A program made the translations under genes and the position numbers. A DNA stretch of 64,000 bases, from positions 124,001 to 188,000 of the forward strand of contig JAEUME010000018.1 in assembly GCA_016793445.1 (NCBI GenBank), written 5' to 3'. The notes below the pieces were generated by a model. The model saw only the letters and a program-made list of their open reading frames with translations, did not search any database and was not told where the DNA came from. How positions within the stretch are numbered: the first letter of the stretch is position 1; the number at the start of each line of letters is the position of its first letter. Source of the stretch: Hyphomicrobium sp. GTDB lineage: Bacteria > Pseudomonadota > Alphaproteobacteria > Rhizobiales > Hyphomicrobiaceae. Shown here one piece after another: positions 37,586-47,231 of the stretch.

Positions 37586-39424
37586 ATGGAATTGACACAG
37601 ATTGCGATCATGCTGGCGGCACTTGTAGTGGCAGCAACCCTGGCACGCGCGCTGGGTATGGCGGCGGTGCTTGGCTATCTGGCTGCTGGGATCTTGCTTG
37701 GTCCCTTCGGATTGGGACAGGTGTTCAACGCCCACGACGCCAAGGAGCTCCGCGAGGTCGCGGATTTCGGTGTCGTTCTTCTTCTGTTTCTGATTGGCCT
37801 GGAGCTTCGGCCCAAGCGTCTGTGGTCCATGCGCCAGGCGATCTTCGGACTTGGTGCGGCACAGGTCATTCTGACGGCGTTTGCCCTTGCGGGGATCGGC
37901 GTGGCGCTGGGCGCTGGCTGGAAGCCTGCGCTCTTTGCGGGTTCCGCGCTGGCTCTGTCCTCCACCGCGTTTGCGCTTCAGATAATGGAAGAGAACGGCG
38001 AACTCGCCACCCGCCATGGGCGGCTGGGTTTCGCCGTGCTGCTGTTCCAGGACCTTGCCGCCATTCCGCTCATTGCTTTTGCCCCGTTCTTTGCCGTTAC
38101 CGCGGTGGCAGGCGGCGCCGGCGAGGCGCAGATCAACCTCGTGGCTTTCGGCAAGGCACTGGCCACCATTGTTCTCGTTGTCGTCGTCGGCCGCTACGTC
38201 ATCAACGCACTGCTCCGGGTCGTAGCGCTTTCGAAAGTGCCCGAAGCGATGACGGCCGCGGCTTTGCTTGTCGTCGTCGGCGTTGCCCTCGTCATGCAGC
38301 AGGCGGGGCTGTCGGCGTCCTTGGGATCGTTTCTTGCGGGCGCGCTGCTCGCCGAAAGCGTTTACCGGCATCAATTGGAAGCCGACATCGCGCCGTTCGA
38401 GGGGCTGCTGTTGGGGATGTTCTTCACCGCCGTCGGCATGTCTCTCAATTTGGGGCTTCTGCTGTCGCAGCCGATGACCATTGTCGCGCTCACCTTGCTG
38501 CTGATGGCGGTGAAGGCGGCCATTCTATTCGGTCTTGGACGCTGGCAGGGCCTTGAGGCTGGACCCGCAAGACGTCTTGCCCTGGCGCTGGCGCAGGGCG
38601 GCGAATTCGCTTTCGTGCTGCTGGCGGCGGGCCAGGCCAGTGGTGTGCTGCGTGCCGGCGCGGCCGAGCTTCTCGTCGTGACCATTACGCTTTCCATGGC
38701 GTTGACGCCGCTACTGCTCTTGGCTGAAAGGCTCGTTTTCGGCAAAGCGGTGACGTCGCCGGCACGCGCCTACGACACCCTGCCCGAGCAGGATGCGCAC
38801 GTCGTCATTGCTGGTTTTGGGCGTTTCGGGCAGATCGTCGCGCGTATCCTGCGCGCCAAGGGTATTGCATTCACGGCGCTCGAGAAGTCTCTCGAACAAG
38901 TCGAACTGGTGCGCCGGTTTGGATCGCAGGCCTTCTATGGCGACGCGAGCCGGCCCGAAATTCTGGCGGCTGCCCAGATCGGAAAGGCCCGCGCCTTCGT
39001 GCTCGCCATCGACGATGTCGAAGCCTCCTTGCGGATCGCGGAGTTCGTGCAGCGCAATTATCCGCATGTACCGATCTATGCCCGCGCGCGAGACCGCGCT
39101 CACGCGCATCGCTTCCTTGATCTTGGCATCAAGAACCTGCGCCGCGAAACGTTCCTGTCGGCGCTCGACATCACCCATCAGTTACTCAAAGGGCTAGGTT
39201 ACTCCGACCGGGTGGCCGAGCGCACCGTGAAGACCTTCCGCACGCACGACGAGCGGCGGCTGTTCGACGACTACGAACTCGCCTCCGACATCGAGAAGCT
39301 GCAGCAGAAGGCCCGCAGCGACGCGGCCACCCTGGAGCAGCTGATGCGAGAGGACTCTGAAGAAGAGGCAAAACTGGCTAAGGCCGAGACGGAGGTCAAA
39401 ACCAAGCGTACCCTCGCGCCCTGA
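37586..39424 (+). CDS. Monovalent cation:proton antiporter-2 (KefB/KefC type)
   Basis: A 612-residue inner membrane protein. The first ~380 residues form a CPA2 antiporter with about 12 helices; the ALSSTAFALQIM and LLLFQDLAAIPLIAF stretches are typical. A C-terminal RCK/TrkA-N domain follows (about 400-515) with the nucleotide-binding VVIAGFGRFGQIVARIL, and a charged helical tail ends the protein. In Escherichia coli KefB/KefC are glutathione-gated potassium efflux systems protecting against electrophiles. No ancillary KefF/KefG gene is adjacent. Starts divergently from the ECF-ChrR operon, 104 bases apart. Confidence 0.92.
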   Translation: MELTQIAIMLAALVVAATLARALGMAAVLGYLAAGILLGPFGLGQVFNAHDAKELREVADFGVVLLLFLIGLELRPKRLWSMRQAIFGLGAAQVILTAFALAGIGVALGAGWKPALFAGSALALSSTAFALQIMEENGELATRHGRLGFAVLLFQDLAAIPLIAFAPFFAVTAVAGGAGEAQINLVAFGKALATIVLVVVVGRYVINALLRVVALSKVPEAMTAAALLVVVGVALVMQQAGLSASLGSFLAGALLAESVYRHQLEADIAPFEGLLLGMFFTAVGMSLNLGLLLSQPMTIVALTLLLMAVKAAILFGLGRWQGLEAGPARRLALALAQGGEFAFVLLAAGQASGVLRAGAAELLVVTITLSMALTPLLLLAERLVFGKAVTSPARAYDTLPEQDAHVVIAGFGRFGQIVARILRAKGIAFTALEKSLEQVELVRRFGSQAFYGDASRPEILAAAQIGKARAFVLAIDDVEASLRIAEFVQRNYPHVPIYARARDRAHAHRFLDLGIKNLRRETFLSALDITHQLLKGLGYSDRVAERTVKTFRTHDERRLFDDYELASDIEKLQQKARSDAATLEQLMREDSEEEAKLAKAETEVKTKRTLAP

Positions 39425-39628
39425 ATTGCGTTCGCGGTTGCTTCGCGACCGCGGGATATCGTGAAAAGCCATTTTGCGACAAGCGTGTGCCTGCTCCAAG
39501 GTGCGCCAATCTGTTGCTATCGCCTGCGGGCCCATAGACGCGCTCCTTCAGGCCCGGTAAATGTCCCTCGACTTTTTAGGCGCTTTGGCGCGCAGGATAC
39601 GCCAGGCATCGGCTACTTTTGGGGTCTT

Positions 39629-41641
39629 ATGAGCAAATACGGCACGAGCGAGCCTGCGGCGCAGGTCAGCCTGAAGAACATGGCCAACGCCATCCGGGCC
39701 CTTTCAATGGATGGCGTGCAGCAGGCCAATTCGGGACATCCGGGGATGCCGCTCGGCATGGCGGACGTGGCGGCGGTGCTGTTTAGGCAGTTCCTCAAGT
39801 TTGATGCCGCCGATCCCACTTGGCCAAACCGGGATCGTTTCGTGCTGTCGGCCGGTCACGGCTCGATGCTGCTTTATTCACTGCTCTATCTCACCGGCTA
39901 TCCGGGTATGACGATCGAGGAGTTGAAGAACTTCCGTCAGCTCGGTTCCAAGACGGCCGGACATCCAGAGTATGGCCATGCGCCCGGCATCGAGACCACC
40001 ACAGGTCCGTTGGGTCAGGGGATCGCCAACGCGGTCGGCATGGCGTTGTCGGAGCGCCTGCTTGCCGCGCGCTGCGGCGATGATCTGATTGACTATCATA
40101 CATACGTGATTGCCGGCGACGGCTGCCTGATGGAAGGCATCAGCCAGGAAGCGATCTCGCTTGCGGGGCATTTGAAGCTCGGCAAGCTCATCGTGTTCTG
40201 GGACGACAATTCCATTACGATTGACGGTGCGACCGCTTTGTCGGAATCCGACAACCAGCTCGCGCGCTTTGCGGCCTCGGGGTGGAATACCGTGCGCGTG
40301 GATGGCCACGACACGGCAGCAATCGCCGCAGCGATCGAGAAGGCGAAGAAGGACCCTTCCAAGCCTTGGCTCATCGCCTGCAAGACGATCATCGGCTATG
40401 GCGCGCCGACAAAGGCCGGCAAATCGTCCACGCATGGAGAGCCGCTGGGCGTGGAAGAAATCAAAGGCGCCCGTGAGAAGCTCGGATGGCCCTATCCGCC
40501 GTTCGAGATTCCAGCCGATATCCTGGGTGCGTGGCGCGCGGCGGGCGCGAGGGGTGCCGGTCCAAACGCGGACTGGAAATCACGCTTCGGCAAGGCGCAA
40601 GCCGCCTCCAAGACCCTCATCACGGGCCGCGACGCGGCCAAGGCTGCTCAAAGTGCGATCAGCGAGGCGAAGGCCGCCTTCGCCGCAGATACCGCCAAGC
40701 GCGCGACCCGCGTGTGGTCGCAGATGACACTGGAAAAGCTGGTGCCCGCGCTGCCCGAACTGCTCGGGGGCTCGGCTGACCTCACGCCGTCGAACGGCAC
40801 GCGCACGAAAAGCCACACGTCGATTGCGCCGGGTAGCTTTGCAGGCAACTACATGCACTATGGCGTGCGCGAGCACGGCATGGCGGCAGCCATGAACGGC
40901 ATCGCACTTTCCGGCTCGTTCATTCCCTACGGCGCGACGTTCCTTGTCTTCACGGACTACTGCCGTCCGTCGATCCGCCTCGCCGCACTCATGAAGCAAC
41001 GGGTCATCTACGTCATGACGCATGACTCGATCGGCTTGGGCGAAGATGGCCCCACACATCAGCCAATCGAGCATCTGGCATCCTTGCGCGCCATGCCGAA
41101 CCTCAACGTATTCCGTCCCGCCGATGCGCAGGAAACAGCCGAATGCTGGGAGCTGGCGCTGGCTTCCACCGATCGTCCATCGGTTCTCGCACTCTCGCGC
41201 CAGGCAGTGCCGAACCTGCGCACGCAGGTGGATGCCGAAAGCCGCTCGGCCAAAGGCGCGTACGTGTTGCGTGAGGCTGCGGGTAAGCGCGACGTCACGC
41301 TGATGGCCACCGGCTCGGAGGTAGGGCTTGCCGTCGAGGCCGCCGACAAGCTCGCCGCCGAAGGAATCGATGCGGCCGTCGTCTCGATGCCATCGTTTGA
41401 GCTGTTCGCCGCGCAAGGCGAAGCTTATGAGATGGCGGTGCTGGGAGACGCGCCACGCGTCGCCGTCGAGGCAGGCGTGTCTCAGTGCTGGCATCAGTGG
41501 CTGCGAAAGAAAGATGCGTTCGTCGGACTGTCCGGTTTCGGCGCGTCGGCACCTGCCGGCAAGCTGTTTGCGCATTTCGGATTGACGGCAGACAACGTGG
41601 CGGCGGCCGCACGCAAGGTCATCGCAACGGCCAAGGCATAA
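39629..41641 (+). CDS. tkt: Transketolase
   Basis: A 670-residue thiamine-diphosphate enzyme moving two-carbon units between sugar phosphates in the pentose phosphate (or assimilatory) pathways. Motifs: [12 protein letters not shown], the ThDP-binding GDGCLMEG, and [13 protein letters not shown] 39629 gives the usual N-terminus; the frame extends upstream to 39461 with no supporting signal. The next gene, 66 bases on, is pgk. In many alphaproteobacteria a gap gene lies between the two; here it does not. Confidence 0.96.
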   Translation: MSKYGTSEPAAQVSLKNMANAIRALSMDGVQQANSGHPGMPLGMADVAAVLFRQFLKFDAADPTWPNRDRFVLSAGHGSMLLYSLLYLTGYPGMTIEELKNFRQLGSKTAGHPEYGHAPGIETTTGPLGQGIANAVGMALSERLLAARCGDDLIDYHTYVIAGDGCLMEGISQEAISLAGHLKLGKLIVFWDDNSITIDGATALSESDNQLARFAASGWNTVRVDGHDTAAIAAAIEKAKKDPSKPWLIACKTIIGYGAPTKAGKSSTHGEPLGVEEIKGAREKLGWPYPPFEIPADILGAWRAAGARGAGPNADWKSRFGKAQAASKTLITGRDAAKAAQSAISEAKAAFAADTAKRATRVWSQMTLEKLVPALPELLGGSADLTPSNGTRTKSHTSIAPGSFAGNYMHYGVREHGMAAAMNGIALSGSFIPYGATFLVFTDYCRPSIRLAALMKQRVIYVMTHDSIGLGEDGPTHQPIEHLASLRAMPNLNVFRPADAQETAECWELALASTDRPSVLALSRQAVPNLRTQVDAESRSAKGAYVLREAAGKRDVTLMATGSEVGLAVEAADKLAAEGIDAAVVSMPSFELFAAQGEAYEMAVLGDAPRVAVEAGVSQCWHQWLRKKDAFVGLSGFGASAPAGKLFAHFGLTADNVAAAARKVIATAKA

Positions 41642-41707
41642 GTTCAGCGACGCAGCAAGCTCCGGTTGGCCAAGGATCAACGGTCATAATCGAAAGAAGC
41701 CATCGCG

Positions 41708-42907
41708 ATGAATCTGGACAAGCTCAAGACGACGGACGGGGTCGACGTGAAGGGCAAGCGCGTTCTGGTCCGCGCCGACCTCAACGTGCCCGTCAAGGAT
41801 GCCAAGGTGACGGATGCGACGCGTCTGGAACGCCTGATCCCAGGCCTGAAGGATCTGAGCGGACGCGGCGCCAGGGTCATCATCATTTCGCACTTCGGCC
41901 GTCCCAAGAACGGGCCTGAGGCGCAGTTCTCGTTAAAGCCGGTGGCGGATGCCCTCTCAGGGCTCCTGGGTGGCCCCGTCACCTTCGTCGACGATTGCGT
42001 GGGCGAGGCCGCTTCCGGCGCGATCGCTCAGGTGACGGACGGCGGCATTGCCGTGCTTGAGAACCTGCGCTTTCACAAAGGCGAAGAAAAGAACGATGGT
42101 GCGTTTGCCGCCGAGCTCGCAAAGCTTGGCGACATTTTCGTTGGCGACGCTTTCTCCTGTGCCCATCGCGCACATGCCTCGACCGAAGGTCTGACCCATC
42201 ACCTGCCGTCCTATGCCGGCCCTCTTCTGATGGAGGAGATCAACGCCCTGCGCACCGCGCTCGAGAAGCCGCGACGTCCCGTTGCGGCTATCGTCGGCGG
42301 CATGAAGGTTTCGACCAAGATCGAAGTCCTGACGAACCTCGTCGCCAAGGTTGACAAGCTCGTTATCGGCGGCGGTATGGCGAATACATTCCTTCAGTCG
42401 CTCGGACGCATGACCGGTCAATCGATCACCGAGCCGGACTATCATGCCACCGCGCGCGAAATCATGGCCCAGGCCAAGCAGAAGAACTGTGAGCTGATCC
42501 TGCCGGTCGATGCGCTGGTGGCGGATGCTTTCGCGGAGGATGTGGATACGCAGATCGTGGCGATCGAGAAGGTCCCGTTCGACAAGATGATCCTTGACGT
42601 GGGCCCCAAGAGCATCGCGCACGTCAACAAGGTGCTGGAGGGTTGCCAGACGGTGCTGTGGAACGGCCCGATGGGTGCCTTCGAGATCCGCAAGTTCGCC
42701 ACCGGCACCTTCGAGGTTGCCAAGAAGGTTGCCGAATTGACCAAGGCCGGAAAGATGGTCTCGGTGGCCGGCGGAGGCGATACGGTGGCCGCTTTGAACG
42801 CAGCAGGCGTCACCCAGGATTTCACCTACGTGTCGACGGCGGGCGGCGCCTTTCTAGAGTGGCTGGAGGGTCGCGAACTTCCCGGCATCGCCGCGTTGAC
42901 GCGCTAG
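41708..42907 (+). CDS. pgk: Phosphoglycerate kinase
   Basis: A 399-residue glycolytic and gluconeogenic kinase interconverting 1,3-bisphosphoglycerate and 3-phosphoglycerate. It has RVLVRADLNVP near the N-terminus, the substrate-site arginines (IIISHFGRPK), and the nucleotide-binding GPMGAFE and SVAGGGDTVAAL sequences. Length is normal. It lies between tkt and ccdA in the same direction and may be co-transcribed with tkt. Confidence 0.97.
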   Translation: MNLDKLKTTDGVDVKGKRVLVRADLNVPVKDAKVTDATRLERLIPGLKDLSGRGARVIIISHFGRPKNGPEAQFSLKPVADALSGLLGGPVTFVDDCVGEAASGAIAQVTDGGIAVLENLRFHKGEEKNDGAFAAELAKLGDIFVGDAFSCAHRAHASTEGLTHHLPSYAGPLLMEEINALRTALEKPRRPVAAIVGGMKVSTKIEVLTNLVAKVDKLVIGGGMANTFLQSLGRMTGQSITEPDYHATAREIMAQAKQKNCELILPVDALVADAFAEDVDTQIVAIEKVPFDKMILDVGPKSIAHVNKVLEGCQTVLWNGPMGAFEIRKFATGTFEVAKKVAELTKAGKMVSVAGGGDTVAALNAAGVTQDFTYVSTAGGAFLEWLEGRELPGIAALTR

Positions 42908-42931
42908 CACCGGGCGAGATCAGGAGCGCTC

Positions 42932-43735
42932 ATGTTTGCCGACGCACATATCTACCTCGGCGTGGCCGTGGCGGGGCTGGTGAGCTTCCTGTCGCCGTGC
43001 GTGCTACCGCTCGTTCCGCCTTATCTCAGCTACATTGGTGGCACGACCTTCGATGAGCTGGCGGGCGGTGATGATGTCGACGGCAAGGTCTGGCGCAAGG
43101 TCGTGCTGGCGGCGATTTTCTTCGTCGCGGGTTTCACCACCGTCTTTGTTGCTCTGGGCGCGGGCGCATCCGTTGTCGGTCAGGTGATCCAGTCCTACCG
43201 CGGGCCGTTGAGCATGGTCGCGGGCGGCGTCATCATCCTTTTCGGCCTGCACTTCCTTGGAGTATTGCGCATTCCGCTGCTCTACAGGGAGGCGCGTATC
43301 GAGGCTCACAGCGATGGCGCATCCTTGGTTGGCGCCTATGTCATGGGCCTTGCATTTGCGTTCGGCTGGACGCCGTGCATCGGGCCGATCCTGGCCACCG
43401 TGCTTGCGCTGGCCGCCAATGAAGGCAGCATGAGCGAGGGCGTGCGCCTTCTCTTTGTCTATTCGCTGGGGCTTGGCATCCCCTTCATTCTGGCCGCCGT
43501 CGCCATCGGACCATTCCTTGGCTTCATGAAGCGTTTCAAGAAACACTTCGGCACGCTGGAGAAGGTGATGGGAGTGCTTTTGATCGCCACGGGCCTTCTG
43601 TTCCTGCTGGGTGGCCAGAACTGGCTCGGCCAATGGATGCTCGATACGTTCCCCGGGCTTGCCAGCATCGAGCGCTGGGCAACGCCCGAGAGCCTGGCGG
43701 GAGACATCCTGCGCCGCGGACAAGGCGGTCAGTGA
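42932..43735 (+). CDS. ccdA: Cytochrome c biogenesis protein CcdA
   Basis: A 267-residue inner membrane thiol transporter with six or seven helices, moving reducing equivalents from cytoplasmic thioredoxin to the periplasm, for cytochrome c maturation. Both redox cysteines are present: FLSPCVLPLVPPYL and AFGWTPCIGPILATVLAL. It starts 24 bases after pgk; its stop is just upstream of thiD. No periplasmic partner (CcmG or similar) is adjacent. Confidence 0.92.
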   Translation: MFADAHIYLGVAVAGLVSFLSPCVLPLVPPYLSYIGGTTFDELAGGDDVDGKVWRKVVLAAIFFVAGFTTVFVALGAGASVVGQVIQSYRGPLSMVAGGVIILFGLHFLGVLRIPLLYREARIEAHSDGASLVGAYVMGLAFAFGWTPCIGPILATVLALAANEGSMSEGVRLLFVYSLGLGIPFILAAVAIGPFLGFMKRFKKHFGTLEKVMGVLLIATGLLFLLGGQNWLGQWMLDTFPGLASIERWATPESLAGDILRRGQGGQ

Positions 43736-43743
43736 GCGAGACT

Positions 43744-44562
43744 ATGACCGCGACCCGTCCCATAGCCATGACCATTGCGGGCTCCGACCCATCGGGCGGG
43801 GCGGGAATTCAGGCGGATTTGAAGACTTTCTCGGCGCTCGGGGTCTACGGCGCGAGCGTAATAACCGCGCTCACGGCTCAGAACACCCTGGGCGTCACTG
43901 GCGTCCTGAAAATTCCTGCCGATTTCATCCGCGCGCAATATGCCGCCGTCGTGAGCGATCTGGCGATCGGCGCCGCCAAGACCGGAATGCTGGGCGACGA
44001 GGAGACCGTTCTGACCGTCGCCGATCTCGTAGGCAGTTCAGGCCTGCGTCCGCTCGTCGTCGATCCCGTGATGGTGGCGACCAGTGGCGACGTGTTGCTC
44101 GAGCCGGGCGCTATCGCGGCCGTACGCAAAGCCCTCATCCCGCTTGCTGCGGTCATTACGCCGAATCTGCACGAAGCAGCACGGCTGCTCGATAGTCCTG
44201 TCGCCCAATCCGAGGCCGAGGCGCAACGTCAGGCAAAGGCGCTGCTCGATCTGGGGTGCGGAGCGGTGCTGCTGAAGGGTGGTCACGGACGCGGTGCGGA
44301 GGCCATCGACTATCTCGCAACAGCGAACGGGATCACCACGCTCGCACGGCCCCGCATCGCGACGCAAAACACGCACGGCACAGGATGCACGCTGGCCGCG
44401 GCGTTGACAGCCCATCTAGCGGCAGGTGCGCCGCTCGTGGAGGCGGCGCTACAAGCCAAGACCTATCTGTGGAACGCGCTCGTTTCGGGCGCCGGAATGC
44501 GGTATGGCCGCGGCCGCGGACCTGTGGATCATTTGCATCCTCTCGCATCGCACGAGGAATAA
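43744..44562 (+). CDS. thiD: Hydroxymethylpyrimidine/phosphomethylpyrimidine kinase
   Basis: A 272-residue ribokinase-like enzyme phosphorylating HMP and HMP-P for thiamine diphosphate synthesis. It starts MTATRPIAMTIAGSDPSGGAGIQ with the substrate-binding GSDPSGGAGIQADLK (in part) and ends with the anion-hole NTHGTGCTLAAALTAHLA. A GTG at 43732 overlapping the ccdA stop is an alternative start. Transketolase, which uses thiamine diphosphate, is encoded 2 kb upstream in the same direction; this may be coincidence. Confidence 0.94.
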   Translation: MTATRPIAMTIAGSDPSGGAGIQADLKTFSALGVYGASVITALTAQNTLGVTGVLKIPADFIRAQYAAVVSDLAIGAAKTGMLGDEETVLTVADLVGSSGLRPLVVDPVMVATSGDVLLEPGAIAAVRKALIPLAAVITPNLHEAARLLDSPVAQSEAEAQRQAKALLDLGCGAVLLKGGHGRGAEAIDYLATANGITTLARPRIATQNTHGTGCTLAAALTAHLAAGAPLVEAALQAKTYLWNALVSGAGMRYGRGRGPVDHLHPLASHEE

Positions 44563-45001
44563 GTGCGAAGCGCGCTGATTCCATTATCCAAATGCAACCC
44601 AGTGTTGCGATGCTGCATCGAATGCGTCAGATCGCTGGTTTTAGGGCCATGTCCGCTTGCAAGCCAGGAGCTGATGGGCAATTGTTCCGCCCGAAGCGAT
44701 CTCGTGATCGCGCCGAACTCCGGCGGGAGTGCTAAGCTCGTTTCGAGGGGAGACTCTGGAGCTGAGCTTGGCAAAAACCGGTCCGTCACATGGCGGACCG
44801 GTTTTTTGTTTTTGAGGCGAGCGTCGATCCCAGGATGCGTTGCCAGTAAGGCACAGACGCCACCTTTCTGCACGATGCCTGGGTGCGGACGCACGACGAA
44901 CGTTGAGGGACATACCGCATGACAGGTATGATCTCGGCCTGGAAGATTTGTCGCGACAGGAACGCTTGGCAGGCGGGGCCGCACGGCAGGGGGAGCACTC
45001 G
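44563..45001. other. Intergenic region with a strong internal terminator
   Basis: About 440 bases. The first 210 end in the terminator at 44773; the rest leads to the FadL-type gene. Short open frames on both strands look non-coding. A small RNA ending at 44808 is possible but unproven. Confidence 0.45.
44773..44810 (+). terminator. Rho-independent terminator
   Basis: AAAAACCGGTCCG (44773-44785), eight-base loop, CGGACCGGTTTTT (44794-44806), then TTG. A perfect 13-bp stem, 210 bases after the thiD stop. Confidence 0.93.
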
Positions 45002-46297
45002 ATGGGGATGGGAACGATTAAGCGTGCAGCACTCGGCAGCACGGCCGCGGTGCTCGCATTCGGCGGCGGCGTCTGCGCCGCCCACGCCGGAAGCTTCGCG
45101 CCGCATGAGCAGTCAACCTATTTCCTTGGCACGTCGTTCGCCGGTACCGCAGCCGGCGGGGTATTGAGTTCAATGTTCTGGAACCCCGCTGCCGTGGGGC
45201 AATTCGATGGCATCAACAGCGATTCCAGCTACTCGCTCATCCTGCCCGACAGCGAGATCACCGCCACCGGGGGCGCGCTGTACGGGACGGGATCGAGCCG
45301 TTCCAGCGGCAACATCGGCGACACAGCAGTCCTGTTGTCCAGCTATTACAGCTATCAGATCAACGACCAGTTTGTGCTCGGGCTTGGCGTCAACGCACCC
45401 TTCGGCCTGGTGACGGATGGCAAATTCGATTGGGATGGCGCCCAGCTTGCCCGCGAATCGCGGATCATTACCTACAACTTCACGCCAACCGTGGCCTATC
45501 GCATAACGCCTGGCGTGACGATCGGCGCCGGTCTTCAGATCGAATACATGGACGCGCAGCTGCGTTCGGCCATCGGTTCGCCGTTCGGGCCGACGGGCGC
45601 CATCAAGGGTGATGACGTTGCTGTCGGCTTCACCGCCGGTATCCTGTTCAACCCGGCAGCCGGCACGACGATCGGCTTGGGGTTCCGCTCCAAGGTCGAG
45701 CATGATCTTGAGGGGACGTTCCATATCAATGGCGTGCCCGTCACCAACGATATATCGGCAAACGTCGATCTGCCTGAAATCGCGACGCTGAGCTTGCGCC
45801 AGGATCTCGCACCGGACTGGACGCTGCTCGGTTCGGTCGAGTGGACCAACTGGAGCCGCCTACCCCAGCTTCAGGTCTTCTGCGAGAACGCAGGTCCTCC
45901 AGCGTGTCCGGGCGCCGGCGTGCCGTTGGAGACGCTGCCGCTCAACTGGGAGGACGGCTGGCTATTCTCAGCGGGCCTCGAGCACAAATACAATGAGCAG
46001 GTGACGCTGCGCGGCGGCCTTGCCTGGGAGAAGTCACCTATCCAGACTGCAGAGGGGCGAACCTTGCGCGTACCGGATTCTGATCGCTTCTGGCTGTCGG
46101 CGGGCGCATCCTATCAATACAGCCAGTGGACTACGTTCGATTTCGCCTATGCCCACCTTTGGGGCGAGGACGCAACCACCATACAAGGTACAGGCCCTGG
46201 CGGCGTGCCGCTCTTGGTTGGCGATGTAGAAACGAGCGTCGATATCGTCTCGGTTGGTGTGCGCTCGAAACTCGACTGGCTGCTTGGCGTCCAGTAG
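45002..46297 (+). CDS. Outer membrane protein transport protein, FadL/OmpP1 family
   Basis: A 431-residue outer membrane beta-barrel with a signal peptide (cleavage near AAHAGSFAPHEQS). SSMFWNPAAVG near residue 60 is the NPA motif of the FadL/TodX hatch region. Family members let hydrophobic compounds such as long-chain fatty acids or aromatic hydrocarbons pass the outer membrane; the ligand here is unknown. ATG 45002 follows GGGGGAG; the frame upstream to 44840 is rejected. Monocistronic, with a terminator downstream. Confidence 0.92.
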   Translation: MGMGTIKRAALGSTAAVLAFGGGVCAAHAGSFAPHEQSTYFLGTSFAGTAAGGVLSSMFWNPAAVGQFDGINSDSSYSLILPDSEITATGGALYGTGSSRSSGNIGDTAVLLSSYYSYQINDQFVLGLGVNAPFGLVTDGKFDWDGAQLARESRIITYNFTPTVAYRITPGVTIGAGLQIEYMDAQLRSAIGSPFGPTGAIKGDDVAVGFTAGILFNPAAGTTIGLGFRSKVEHDLEGTFHINGVPVTNDISANVDLPEIATLSLRQDLAPDWTLLGSVEWTNWSRLPQLQVFCENAGPPACPGAGVPLETLPLNWEDGWLFSAGLEHKYNEQVTLRGGLAWEKSPIQTAEGRTLRVPDSDRFWLSAGASYQYSQWTTFDFAYAHLWGEDATTIQGTGPGGVPLLVGDVETSVDIVSVGVRSKLDWLLGVQ

Positions 46298-46325
46298 CCC
46301 GCCCTCAATCGATCTTGAAAGTCAG

Positions 46326-46360
46326 GAAGCCAGGCCCGCGTGTCTGGCTTCTTTGCGTTT
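46326..46360 (+). terminator. Probable terminator of the FadL-type gene
   Basis: GAAGCCAG, ten-base loop, CTGGCTTC, then TTTGCGTTT; 29 bases after the stop. Confidence 0.78.
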
Positions 46361-46478
46361 GTGCAATTGCATCGAGACCGCCAACACCCAAGCCGCGAAG
46401 GTGAGGCCAGCGGCGCTATGCCCACACCGGCACCTTGCGGAAACGGGTACGACAGCGATTTCTTGGAGAGATGAAACG

Positions 46479-47054
46479 TCAGGCCGGCAATCTTGCGCTG
46501 TCGATCTTGCGCTCGTATTGCACCGTCTCAAGCACGGCATCGACGCGCGCCATGGCCGCTTCCAGGGCTTGGGCGATGGCAAGGGTTCGCCCGGAATGTG
46601 CCGCCTGATGCTGGCTCAACGTATAAAGATGCGCCGCGTTGCGTGCGATCTGCTCACATCCCTGGGGGTCGAAGGGATTGGCCTGCAGTGACCAGGCAAT
46701 CTCGTGCAACTCCTCGGCGGTCTTGAGAATGTGATGCGGCGCCGAACCATCTTCGGCTGCGGCAGAGGCAAGCGGTCCGCGCGGTCGCGCCGTCAACTCG
46801 CTGCGCAATGCGGTGATCTGGGACTTGAGTTCCTGCAATTCGCTCTGCAATTGGTCGAGCAGAGCAGGCGGTTGGCGCAGGGACGTCTGCAGGCGGCCGA
46901 TGGCGTCCTCAAGGAGCGCGCTGTCGAGCCGCCGCGCCCGGCGTCCATGCTCTGCCAAAAACCACCGCCCGCGCGCACTTTCCAGCAGCGCGGCCTCGAT
47001 GGCGCGATACTCTTCGTCGGTATCGTGAGTATGGACGGGTGAAGGTTGAGTCAT
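46479..47054 (-). CDS. Conserved alphaproteobacterial protein of unknown function
   Basis: A 191-residue soluble, mostly helical protein. The N-terminal EEYRAIEAALLESARGRWFL followed by AEHGRRARRLD resembles a motif I know from hypothetical, sometimes CheZ-annotated, proteins of Hyphomicrobiales. A coiled coil (LLDQLQSELQELKSQITALRSEL in part) follows, then a helical domain with AEELHEIAWSLQANPFDPQGCEQI. No chemotaxis gene is nearby, so a CheZ role is not supported. Starts divergently from the MFS gene. Confidence 0.72.
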   Translation of the reverse strand: MTQPSPVHTHDTDEEYRAIEAALLESARGRWFLAEHGRRARRLDSALLEDAIGRLQTSLRQPPALLDQLQSELQELKSQITALRSELTARPRGPLASAAAEDGSAPHHILKTAEELHEIAWSLQANPFDPQGCEQIARNAAHLYTLSQHQAAHSGRTLAIAQALEAAMARVDAVLETVQYERKIDSARLPA

Positions 47055-47231
47055 CAGGACTAATTTTATCCACAGATTTCAAAACCCATACGTGATTCGC
47101 GAACCGGACGGCCATGTGTTCTGGCTCAAATGCGCCACGGATCCTGTAACTGAGTCTTCCAAGCACCATTCCGCAACATCTCAAACCAAGCTGCCGCCGT
47201 GGTCGAGCGCGGCGCGAAACCCGGGCACGCC

